From assembly GCF_004193775.1 (NCBI RefSeq), contig NC_041019.1, positions 11,952,204 through 12,016,203 of the forward strand: a stretch of 64,000 nucleotides of DNA, given 5' to 3'. The position numbers and the translations under genes are program-made. The notes under the pieces were generated by a model. It was given only the letters and a program-made list of their open reading frames with translations. It made no database searches and was not told the origin of the DNA. This document shows, one piece after another, positions 44,685-55,268 of this stretch (positions are counted from its first letter, which is position 1; every line of letters starts with the position of its first letter). Origin of the DNA: Glycine soja. Its lineage: Eukaryota > Streptophyta > Magnoliopsida > Fabales > Fabaceae.

Positions 44685-46060
44685 AAACATTTGCTTGTCC
44701 TCAAGCAAAAGACAAGTTCTGAATGTATCAACACATGAGACAACTACAAAACCTTTTTAAACCTTTCACTGATTGATCCTGAGTTTGCATTTGTCTTGAT
44801 CTTGTGATGGAAGCATGAAGGAATACACATGGAGATGAAAAAGGTTAGCAAGTAGAAACTTCATCAAGGCAAACTTACCACACTTCATTCCTCACAAGAT
44901 TAGTGTTTCCCTCAACGTTCCAGTGTATCGGCTAAAAGTGTTTTCAATCTAACAACTGAAATTAATATTCCCAACTTTGCACTTCATCTCAGTTAATGTA
45001 ATCATACACACATATTGTGGATCACTGAGGGCTTTTTAAGCTTGTAATGTGGCTGGGCTAACAAGGAACTCATGGTTTTTCTTTGGATTCAAAATTAGGT
45101 TCTAAGAGAGCACCTACCTGATAACCCATGACTTATATTTCACATCCACCAACTTTCCTGCTATTCCTAACAACACACAAATTTTATTTGGAACTTAGGT
45201 TGCTATTAGCTCTTTATTTGCAATAAAAATAATAATTTTTTTTTTGGAATATACCTTGCAATTGGTACTGTAGCAACTCATCATATTTCATCTTTGTGTG
45301 TGTTGTTGGTGATGTTCTTGAACAAAATTTTCCACTCAACCAAAATTCCAGCTCCCCCAAATTAAGGGTAGATTTACCTTGACCCGTGCTCCTACAACCT
45401 AAGATAAGGTGGTCATTAATTTCATTAGGCTCAGGAGACAGAAAAAAACAATTAATTGCATTAGGCTCAACAAGGTGCAAGAGATTCATTCAAATAATAG
45501 GTTTGGCTATTCAGCTAAGTGGCTAAGAAAATCAAACAAGGCCTTGATCATTTTCACTCTATGTACATACTTAACAATCTTAGATCATGCAAAGTCAAGA
45601 AATTAAGAACAATCATTCTCTCACAATTATATGTTCACACATCTCACCGAACATTTATTGAAGTGCTTGGCTTATCCTACCATGATTTCCATTCAGACAT
45701 GCTAACCTTTTTACTCTTGCTCTTTTGATTCCTACTTCCTCACTCACAATGACACCTGCTCACAAAAATCAGAACTTTCACCATCATCTCATCAGTGTAT
45801 CTCATGCATCAATTCATTCAGAACAAGTAACAGCCACTTACTGATTTCCTTTGTCTATCATGCAATTTTATTTATTTAATAACTGAAACAAATAATTGCT
45901 GGAATTATCATTACTGAAGAGAAAGGTACACTGAATTTTAAACTAAAGCAAAATAAAATAGAGAAAAACTATAGAAAGAAACATAAAAACTAAGAAAGAA
46001 CCATAAAGCCAACTAAAATAAAGAAAGCAAAACAAAAACAAAAGAAAACTCCTCAGTCCT
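44685..46060 (-). other. 3' non-coding region of the Athila-type element, with a second purine tract
   Basis: No domain-bearing frame. A second copy of the purine-tract sequence (AATTTGGGGGAGCT on the minus strand) lies at about 45350-45364, 0.68 kb upstream of the one beside the LTR. Confidence 0.7.
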
Positions 46061-47326
46061 GTGTGGGCCACGGGTCCCACGCGCCCTGAGCTGTTGCTAT
46101 AACATCTGCAACATAATTAGTATCAACTTCTGTATCTGTAGTATCTCTGACGCCAGAGGTGTCACCCCCCATCAGAGGAGGGCTGGACTCCTGGCCATCC
46201 CACATGCTGGATGAAATCCTCTAGCGTCATCAACGGGGGATCCATGGCGAGGTGAAGGGATAACTGATGCATGTTTTGGATGATCAGGCACTGGCTGTGA
46301 TAAATACACTGCATTATCTAGGCAAGAGGCTCCAACTGGGCTGAAGAGGATGGAGAAGGCTGGCTGGTGGAGGCAGGTGGGACTGATGGTGGTGGGCCCG
46401 CTGATGCTAGAATTGGAGGTGCGTTTGGTGCTGCTCTGGGTCGAACCTGCCTCGGTCCTGGAAAGATAATGGAAGGATATGTTGGGTTCCAGCAGTTCTT
46501 CCTGATGTATGCTAAGTTGATCACGGGACTGAGCGACTCGAAGGTTAGGGTGTCTGAGGTGACCCCCTGAATATCGCATAATGTCATGATCAATGCAGGA
46601 AAACCGAGTCGGGAGGTGCTGGATTGGGCTATCTGTGTGATTTGGCCTGATATCATGTTGCCCAAGTCAATGTCCATCTGGGACACCAACCCGTAGATGA
46701 GGCATGCCCGGTCCATGTTCAGATCTAAGGTGTGAGAAGTGGGAGCTAAGTTCAAGTAGCTCAGGATGCTCTATGTCTGAGCCAATGTGGTGAGGTCCTT
46801 CCTGAGCAGCTTCCACGGGGCTCCGTTGGCGTTCAGAATGAACCGACCGCTTGGTGTGCATAGCTTGGCCTCAATGGCCTGGTGGTCAGGGTAGTTGTGC
46901 AGGTATTGGGAGTAGGTGGGGTACTCCTCCCCCTCCAAAATGATGATGGGGATCTCCAAAAAGTCATTCAACGTCTCAGCGTCGAATTGAATGACCTGCC
47001 CCTGGAGTCCCGGACCCTACAGTATTTGGGCGAGCCATCCTCTGGGTTGTAAGCGTTTGCGTAAAACTCGCGCACCAGAGCAACGTCGATCCTTTTTTCC
47101 AAAAGGCGTGTGAGCCTGCGATGCCACTGTCGATGCTAGAGCTCCCTGTAGAACTCATCAAACATAGTGGGGCGAGCTCCACGTTCCTCTCCGGAAGGAT
47201 GTTCCGAAGGTGAACATTGTCTTGGTACCTGTGCCATGCAATCTCTGAGGAGAATTGGGAGGAGTCCCACGTGGGCTCCCTCTCCTGAGGCTGAGTGGGC
47301 ACAACACGCCTTTTCCAAGAAGCCAT
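46060..47326 (-). pseudogene. Third ORF of the Athila-type element (putative plant transposon protein domain)
   Basis: The start is probably ATG 47326-47324 (MASWKRRVVPTQPQ). Pieces in different frames encode FSSEIAWHRYQDN, then MFDEFYREL, then LCTPSGRFILNANGAPWKLL, LRKDLTTLAQT, LNMDRACLIYGLV and a proline/serine-rich tail. These fit the 'putative plant transposon protein' domain often seen between pol and the 3' LTR of legume Athila elements. Its role is unknown, and I see no membrane segment supporting an envelope function. Frameshifts (for example near 47170 and 46970-46980) and stops make it non-functional. Confidence 0.75.
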
Positions 47327-47394
47327 ATGCAAAATAATGGAAACAAGAAGTGTCGTTAGTAAAAAAATGGGGTGCAAAAAGCAAAGATGAATTA

Positions 47395-47745
47395 TAGCGT
47401 GGGCGCTAAGCCATCAGAGCACACTTAGCACCAGTGCATGAAGTCTGTGGGCTTAGCGTGATTGGCTCGTTAAGCCCAGATGTACTGGAGTGGAGGCTTA
47501 GCGCGAGTGGGCGCTGAGCTTGTGGGGCTTAGCTCTAGGTGCAGCATTAAGCCCATCTACTTGCCTTCACATGGATGAGCTCGCTGAGCGGGGTTTGCTC
47601 GCTTAGCGCGTTCATCAGTTGTACCCTAAACTTTAGGGACTCGCTAGGCGCGTGATGGCGGCTTAGCGAGTTCGTACCAAAAATTATCCAAAACACTTTG
47701 CCTAGAACGTCTTTTCTCGCTAAGCCCTAAGCACAGGGTTAGCGT
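47395..47745. repeat. Dense array of GCTnAGCG-type motifs between pol and third ORF
   Basis: Short words such as GCTTAGCGCG, CGCTGAGC, CGCTAAGCC and their complements recur about every 15-30 bases in both orientations. A further set is at 48050-48275. The same words occur in both LTRs of this element and in the solo LTR at 12630-12830. Confidence 0.85.
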
Positions 47746-48299
47746 GAGTGAACCTGCAAAAGATCAAACACACATAAGATTTTCAACAACTAAAGGATGT
47801 CCAACTACCTGGTATGCTTCGTGTGTGGGTACGAACAATAAAAGGATGTCCAAAGGATGGAATTCTATAATGCAATGATAGTCAGTGAACAATAAAAGGA
47901 ATGCAGGGCTGGTTCACTTGAATGATTAAAGTATTGGGTGAGAACTAAGCAGGGAGAATAGGAGAGCACGAGGGAGATTTGGTTTGCGCCTAAAAAGGAT
48001 GAAGGAAAGGGAAAAGCTTTTGGGCATTTTTCATACTGCTTATAGTTAAAGTGTTGGCGCTTAGCGAGCAGTACTTGCTCAGCGCTCAGTCTTATAATTA
48101 TTGTGCATTAATGATGCTCACGCTTAGGGAGCCCAGCCTACTTAGTGCACCAAGGGCGGTGTCCTTTGGTCTTCCCTCTCAGATTTGAAATTCCTTCGCG
48201 CTTAGCGAGAGGGTGCCCATTGGGCGCGAGTCCCGCTGTGGGTGTGCTTAGTACGTAAGTGCGTGCTTAGCGCCTGAGTGACTTTTTTTTTATAGAAAA

Positions 48300-51200
48300 G
48301 AACTATGCATTAAAGATAGGAAAAAAAATAAAAGAGGTGTTGGGTTGCCTCGCAGTGAGCACTTCTTTAATGTCACTAGCTTGACGTTGGACCTTCTTCA
48401 AGGGTCCTTGAGGCACATGACAATGGTCAGCCTTTCCATAGCACCCCCATTGTAGATCTTCAAGTATTGTCCATTCACAATCCAACTCCTCTTTGGTTCA
48501 TCTGTAGTTGGATCCATAATTTCCACTGCTCCATGTGTCTTGATGTTTTTTATCACAAAGGGTCCTTACCACTTTGACTTGAGCTTTCCAGGAAATAACT
48601 TGAGCCTTGAATTGAAAAGCAGCACCTGCTGACCAGGCTGGAAATTCTTCTTTTGTATCTTTCTATCATGGTACGCCTTAATCTTTTGCTTGTAGATCAT
48701 GGCTGATTCATAGGCATTAAGTCTCATTTCTTCAAGCTCTAGTAGTTGCAACCTTCACTTCTCTCCACTTAAGGATTCATCAAAGTTTAGTAATCTAAGG
48801 GCCCAATAGGCTCTATGCTCTAACTCCACTGGCAAATGACAAGCCTTCCCACAGACCATATGAAAGAGAAAGAGGCCTATAGAAGTCTTGTATGCAGTCT
48901 TGTAAGCCCATAAAGCATAATCTAGCTTCATTGCCTAATCTTTTATTGAGGAAGCCAAGGTCTTCTCCATAATTCTCTTCAACTCCCTATTTGACACTTC
49001 TGCTTGGCCATTGGTATGAGGATGATAAGGTGAAGCCACCTTATGTCTGACATTATAATGCCCTAGAACCTTCTGCAGTTACGCATTGCAAAAATGCGTA
49101 CCTTCATCACTAATTAGCACTCTGGGAACTCCAAAGCGGGAAAAAATCTTCTTTAGAAATCAGATCACGGTCCTGGCATCATTCTTCGGAGTGGCTATAG
49201 CTTCCACCCACTTAGACACATAATCAACAACTACCAGGATATAGACATTCCCGTATGAGGATGGTAGAGGCCCTACAAAATCAATCCCCCAACAGTCAAA
49301 GACCTCTAACTCGATGATGTTTTGCAATGGCATCTCGTTCCTCCTTGAAATTCCCCTCGTTCTTTGGCATTGATCACAGTGAAGTACATGGTTATGCACA
49401 TCTTTGAATATGGATGGCAAAAAAAAAAAACCAGCCTGAAGCATTCTAGCTACAGTCCTATCTCCACTATAATGGCCTCCATATGGTGAGTTGTGACAAT
49501 GCCAAAGTATGCTCTGGGCTTCCTCCTTGGTTACACACCTTTGTAGCAAGCTGTCTGCCCCAATTTTGAACAGATATGGGTCGTCCCAGATGTAAAAGCG
49601 GACATCATGAAGGAACTTTTTTCGTTGATGCCAATTGAGATCCTGTGGAATGACCCCTATAACCTTATAATTGGCAATGTCTGCGAATCAGGGTCTTCCA
49701 GCTATCGCTAAGATACGTTCGTCTGGAAATTTTTCCTTTACTTTCCTTTCGTTCTTCGTCACCTCTTCATTTACTAACCAAGAAAGGTGGTCGGCTACCA
49801 CATTCTCGGATCCTTTCTTGTCCTTGATGACGATATCAAACTCCTGGAGCAACAGAACCCATCTTATCAACCTTGGCTTTGAGTCTGCCTTGGTGAGAAG
49901 ATGTCTGATGGCTGCATGATCTGTGAAGATAACAACCTTGGACCCTAACATATGGGATCGGAATTTTTCTAAGGCATAGACGATGGCCAACATTTCCTTC
50001 TCAGTAGTCGCATAATTCATCTGTGCATCATTCAGGACTTTGCTAGCATAATATATGGCATGAAATACTTTGTCTTGCCGCTGTCCAAGTACTGCACCCA
50101 AAGCATAGTCGCTGGCATCACACATAAGCTCGAACTGCTTGCTTCAGTCAGGTGCAACCATTATTGGGGCTGATAGCAGTTTCTCCTTCAATGTTTGAAA
50201 GTCTTCAAGGCATTCCCCATCAAACTTGAAGACGACATCCTTATTTAGCAAGTTGCTCAATGGCCTGGCTATCTTGGAGAAGTCCTTGATGGATCTTCTG
50301 TAGAAACCTACATGTCCAAGAAAGCTTATGATACTCTTGGCATTTATTGGTGGGGGTAATTTTTCAATGACGTCAATTTTTGCTTTATCCACCTCAATGC
50401 CTCGGGCTGAAATTTTATGGCCCAAAAATATCCCCTCTCGAACCATGAAGTGACACTTCTCCCAATTCAATACCAGATTGGTCTCGACACATCTCCGCAA
50501 CACCATCTCTAGATTTGCCAAGCATCAATCAAAGGAAGGCCCGAAAACTGAGAAGTGGTCCATGAAGACTTCTATGCACTTCTCTATCATGTCAGCAAAG
50601 ATGGCTAGCATGCACCTTTGGAAAGTGGCAGGTGCGTTACATAACCCAAATGACATCCTTCTATAGGCAAAGACACCAAAAGGGCATCTAAAAGTTATCT
50701 TCTCCTGGTCCTTGGGATCAACTGCAATCTAATTATATCCTGAGTACCCGTCCAAGAAACAATAGAAGGACTGTCCTGCTAACCGCTCCAGCATTTGATC
50801 CATGAAAGGCAAGGGAAAATGATCTTTCCTGGTTGCCTCATTAAGCTTTCAGTAGTCGATACACATCCTTCATCCGATGATAGTTCGAGTAGGGATCAAA
50901 TCATTCTTCTCATTATGGATGACTATCGTACGTCCCTTCTTTGGCACCACCTGAACTGGACTCACCCAAGCACTATCAGAAATAGGGTAGATGAGTCCAG
51001 CCTCAAGTAGCTTGAGGACTTTCTTCCTCACTTCTTCCTTCATGGATGGATTGAGTCTTCTCTGTGGTTGCCTCACTGGTCTATACTCCTCCTCCATCAT
51101 GATCCTATGCATGCAATAGGCAGGACTGATTCCTTTGAGATCTGAGATGTGCCACCCAATAGCCTCCTTGTGTTTCTTGAGAACTTCCATCAACCGTGCT

Positions 51201-53626
51201 TCTTCTTCTGCTGAGAGGTTGATGCTGATTACAACCGACTTTACTTCATTCTCCTCTAGAAAGGCATACTTCAGGTGCATGGGTAGGGTCTTCAACTCCA
51301 ATTTTGGCTTTTCTGGAGGGCTGTCCTCCTTTAGGGCTTCAACAGTGTCTTCCCCTGCATGGATCTCTTTGAGTCGCTCCAAGTCTTCTAGATAGGCTTT
51401 CAGATCTTTTTCCTCCTAATTGGTCAGGCAATCAACTGCATTTATTAGAGCCTTGTCCAATGGTGAGTAAGTAGTCAGGTGTTGCATAGCATGGTCGGCC
51501 TCTTTCTCAACTGCCTTCATCTTGAAGCATGGCTTGTTATTGCTGGGATGTTTGATTGCTTCAAAAAGGTTGAAGGTGACCTTCTGACCATCCATGCTTA
51601 GCTCCAAGTTTTTGTTCCTCATGTCCACCACACATTTGGTGGTCAGAATGAATGTTCGCCCCGGAATCAGGGGGATTTCTTCATCTTCCTCAATGTCCAT
51701 GATCACAAAGTCCATCGGAAAGGTGAAGTGGCGAACTTTGACCAAGACGTCTTCTACTACTCCAAATGGTTTGGTGATGGAGCGGTCTACCAGCTGGAGT
51801 GTCATCCTAATGGGGTCAATTTTTAGGTTTTCTATTCTCCTGCACATGGAAAGTGGGATTATATTGATACTTGCTCCTAAATCAATAAGAGCTTTACCTA
51901 TAAATACATCCGCAATAGAACAGGGGATGGTGATGCTTCCTGGATCTTTGAACTTAGGAGGCAACTTTTGAATCACCACATTACAATTGCCTCCCACCAC
52001 AATGGTCTTGCTGTTGATGTACTTTCCCTTCTTAGTGAGGAGGTCCTTTAAAAACTTTGAGTATAGCGACATTTGCTGTAGGGCCTCTCCAAAAGGGATA
52101 ATAATCTCTAGCCTTTTGAATATGTCAAGGAACCGCTTGAAGTAGCATTCCTTGTCCTTCTTTGATGGCACCAGAGGGTACGGTGCCTCCTTTAGCACAG
52201 CTGGTGGTATCTCTCTCCTGGCTTCCCGGGCTAGTTGACTCTTGGTCTTCTATTTTGAGACCTTGTCCTTCTTCTCTTCCTCCTCAGCATCCTCTTCTTC
52301 CTCTTTGCTCGCATCCTGCAACACTTTGTCAGTTTCTTCATCCTCCTGCTTCTGGCTTCTGGTGACAACTGCCTTGCATTCTTCCTTAGGATTTTTCTCA
52401 GTGTTGGCCCCAAAGGTTCTAGTGGGCCTTTCAGCCATTTGTTTAGCTAATTGACCCATTTGAACCTCCAGATTTCTGATTGCTACATCGGTACTCTTTT
52501 GATGTGACTCGGTCCTCTGCATGAATTGTACCGGCAAGTCTTCCAGCTTAGTGGGTTTCTCCTGTCGACTCGGCTCTTGGCTCAGAGGCTGATGAGATGA
52601 ACCTCCTTGGTTGAAATTATTCCCTGGATAAGATCTCCAACCTTGGCCCTGCGAAAAATTACCTCTCTGATAAAAGCTCGATGGTCCACCTTGATGGAAT
52701 CCTTGACGATTCTAATTTCCCATGTAGTTGACCTCGTTAGCTGTGTCATTTTGAACCATGCATGAGCTTGACTAATAAGCACCTCCACAAATGTTGCATC
52801 CTCCATTGTGTATGACTGATGGAGGTTGCACTGCATGTAGTTGTTGAGGAAGATTACTCAGAGTTGTCGTGAGGGTCTCCAAGGTCTTGGCTTGAAGCTT
52901 ATTTTGAGCCAACATAGCATCTTGAGAAGTGAGCTCAAGAAGGCTTTTCTTTGTAGGTATGTAGGCTCGATCACGGAGGATGGTGTGATCACTGGCTGCC
53001 ATATTCTTTATTAGCTCCATGGCTTCTTCTAGGGTTTTCAACTTGATCTTCCCACCGGTTGAGGCATCGAGGAGCTGCTTGGACTGGGGTCGCAAGCCAT
53101 CAATGAAGATGTTAAGCTGAATTAGCTCACTGAACCCATGTGTAGGAGTCTTTCGGAGTAACCCATGGAAGCGGTCAAAAGCTTCACTTAGTGATTCGTC
53201 AGGGTGTTGATGGAAGGATGAAATTTCCACCTTACCCTCAGCAGTCTTAGACTCCGAAAAATATTTCTTCAGGAACTTCTCCACCACCTCGTCCCATGTC
53301 CTTAGGCTATTCCCCTTGAACGAGTGAAACCATCTTTTTGCTTCATCGGCCAAGGAGAAAGAGAATAAATTGAGGTAGATAACATCTTCTGGCGCTCCTA
53401 CTATCTTCACTGTGTTACAGATCTCGATGTATGTGGTCAAATGTGTGTACAAATCTTCATTGGGCAGGCCATGGAACAAATTCCCTTGAATCAGCTGGAT
53501 GAAGGAATGTGGGTATGAGATGTTGGCTGCCTACACATCTAGTCTGGCAATGCTGGTGAAGTATTGAGGTGTGGTGGAGCTAGAGTAATCCTCTAGTGTC
53601 ATCCTCTGTGGATGGTCCTCTGCCAT
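48300..53626 (-). pseudogene. gag-pol polyprotein of the Athila-type element, broken by stops
   Basis: From ATG 53626-53624 (MAEDHPQRMTLEDY) to about 48300 one frame encodes all parts: Gag core (about 53480-52800, WFHSFKGNSLRTWDEVVEKF), a C-x2-C zinc-knuckle remnant, an acidic spacer (52250-52400), retropepsin with IDLGAS (about 51870-51885), RT (51200-50150), RNase H (50125-49690, with [10 protein letters not shown] and [10 protein letters not shown]) and integrase with an HHCC zinc region (about 49520-49390) and D,D,E residues still readable (GIDFVGP, ISDEGTHF, QAEVSN). More than a dozen stops interrupt it, yet every piece keeps one frame. RT has FMDH in place of FMDD, losing a catalytic aspartate. 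Protein for autonomous movement is therefore not made. Confidence 0.93.
50552..50566 (-). other. Mutated RT catalytic box (FMDH)
   Basis: The YxDD-type box reads FMDH: the second metal-binding aspartate codon has become CAC (50557-50555). In reverse transcriptases the DD pair binds the two magnesium ions, so polymerase activity should be lost even without the nearby stops. Confidence 0.9.
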
Positions 53627-53942
53627 GATACGTCCAGAGAACAAATGTGGACTGGTCACAAAAAAAGGAGAGGGTAATTCGGATGATGAAAGTCCTCCCT
53701 TTTCCTGATTACTTTGCACCTCTAGTTGTTCCCTCTTTTTTCTTGCGGTGTTGTTCTTTTCTGCAAGTTGCTTCGATCTCTAGGTCCATGGGAACAAGTA
53801 TTTCCCCTGCAATTGTACCTCGCATACAAGAAAAGAGAACACTACTGTGCATGTTATCAAAGAATTAAAGAAATAAAATAAAATAAATAGAAAAATCGCT
53901 TTCAGATTGGGATATGTAAACAACCAAGTACGAAGGACAAAG

Positions 53943-53960
53943 TCCCCGGCAACGATGCCA
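53943..53960 (-). other. Primer binding site, tRNA-Asp type
   Basis: On the minus strand TGGCATCGTTGCCGGGGA, six bases after the 5' LTR, matches the complement of the 3' end of plant tRNA-Asp apart from about two bases. This primer is characteristic of Athila-type elements. Confidence 0.88.
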
Positions 53961-53966
53961 AAAACT

Positions 53967-55263
53967 TGTTAATAGATTGACAAGTGTACCAATTTTATCA
54001 CAAGTAGTAAAGATTAAAATGGAAGACCGAGTGTCGAGTCCCCAGGGACTTTGTTGTACTTGCGTTGGTAAATATCCAATTTATAAGCAATAGAAGAAGT
54101 ATAAGAATAAAGAAATTATAAGTGTAAAATTTGAGAGTAAAAAGGACAAAAGAAAAAGATAACAAGAAAATTAAACAATAGCTTAAATGCAAATGATGAG
54201 TTCAGAATGTGATAATGTTGGGGTCTAGCATGCCTAACTACCTTTGATGCAATATTAATGGTTTTCTCTATTAAATGCTTTCCCAATTTCCACCCACATC
54301 TACTAGTATGCTCAACCTGGATCCCTCACGATGAAGAACCTAATTTATGTATTCTCTCTCCCAAATCCCTTTGCAAATATGAGATGATAAATAACATTAA
54401 GTATAAAGATGTATGAAGAGGCACAACAAAGTTATTTTATCCCTAGAAATGTAATGTTGAGATGCCATTTTCCAGTTCTTTAGACATTATCATTTCCCAA
54501 TGAATAACCCCTAAAATCAGATGCATGGATGGCCAAACCACACAATAACAATGAAGAGCAGGAAATAACAATAGAGATTGGAATTGCATTAACAGATAAG
54601 AATAGCTGTTACATTACAAGGGGTTTTGGCTGCTAGGCTCCAACTAAAAGGGTTTAGCCTCTCATAGTCATGAGAGGCTTTTACATTGCAGAGGCTAATA
54701 GAAGAAGGGGATGGATAACTAGTAATAAGAAAAAGGGGAATGGCTAAAGAAAGAGGGTTTCCCCTAAGGGAGAGGCTCAAACTTTGGATTTCTACACTAG
54801 AGAGTTCTGAGACTCAGTGTGTCTTTTCCTTTAGTTTCTTACTCCTTTTATAGGCCTGAGGTAGCTTACTTTTCAAACTGACTTTGCGCTTAGCGCACCT
54901 CTGCGCGATAAGCGCGCACTGGGCTTCTCCTCGTGGGCCTTCTCGCGCTGAGCCGGATCTGCGTGCTGAGCGAGAATTACGCGCTGAGCGAGACATCACG
55001 CTAAGCTTGGAACTACTCGTTAAGCGAGTGCTGCGCGCTGAGCCAGCTGTCCAATTCTTCTTCACTTCTTTTTCTTCCACATTGTTTTCGTCTAATTCCC
55101 TCTAAAACACTTCAATTCTTATTCTTTTGACTTCTGCTAATCAAAAATAGCAAAGATGTTAATTTCTTCATTATTCCATTAAAAATAATAATAAAATAAA
55201 GAAATTACATCTACTTATTAATCCAAATTGACTATCAGATTAGTTTATATTTCGCAGTTATCA
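53967..55263 (-). repeat. 5' LTR of the Athila-type element
   Basis: Partner of 43400-44669, with TG..CA ends and GGTAG next to it. It carries the promoter region of the element and a run of GCTnAGCG motifs at 54880-55050. Confidence 0.95.
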
Positions 55264-55268
55264 GGTAG

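Larger units (their letters stand above)
43400..55263 (-). mobile_element. Athila-type Ty3/gypsy retrotransposon, nearly full length
   Basis: The element is 11864 bases with LTRs at both ends, TG..CA termini, a tRNA-Asp primer site, a single gag-pol frame, a third ORF region and a 3' polypurine tract. The perfect five-base duplication GGTAG flanks it (43395-43399 and 55264-55268). LTR size near 1.3 kb, the tRNA-Asp primer and the protein order place it with the Athila lineage, to which soybean families such as Calypso and Diaspora belong. Family assignment below Athila is inference. Confidence 0.95.
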
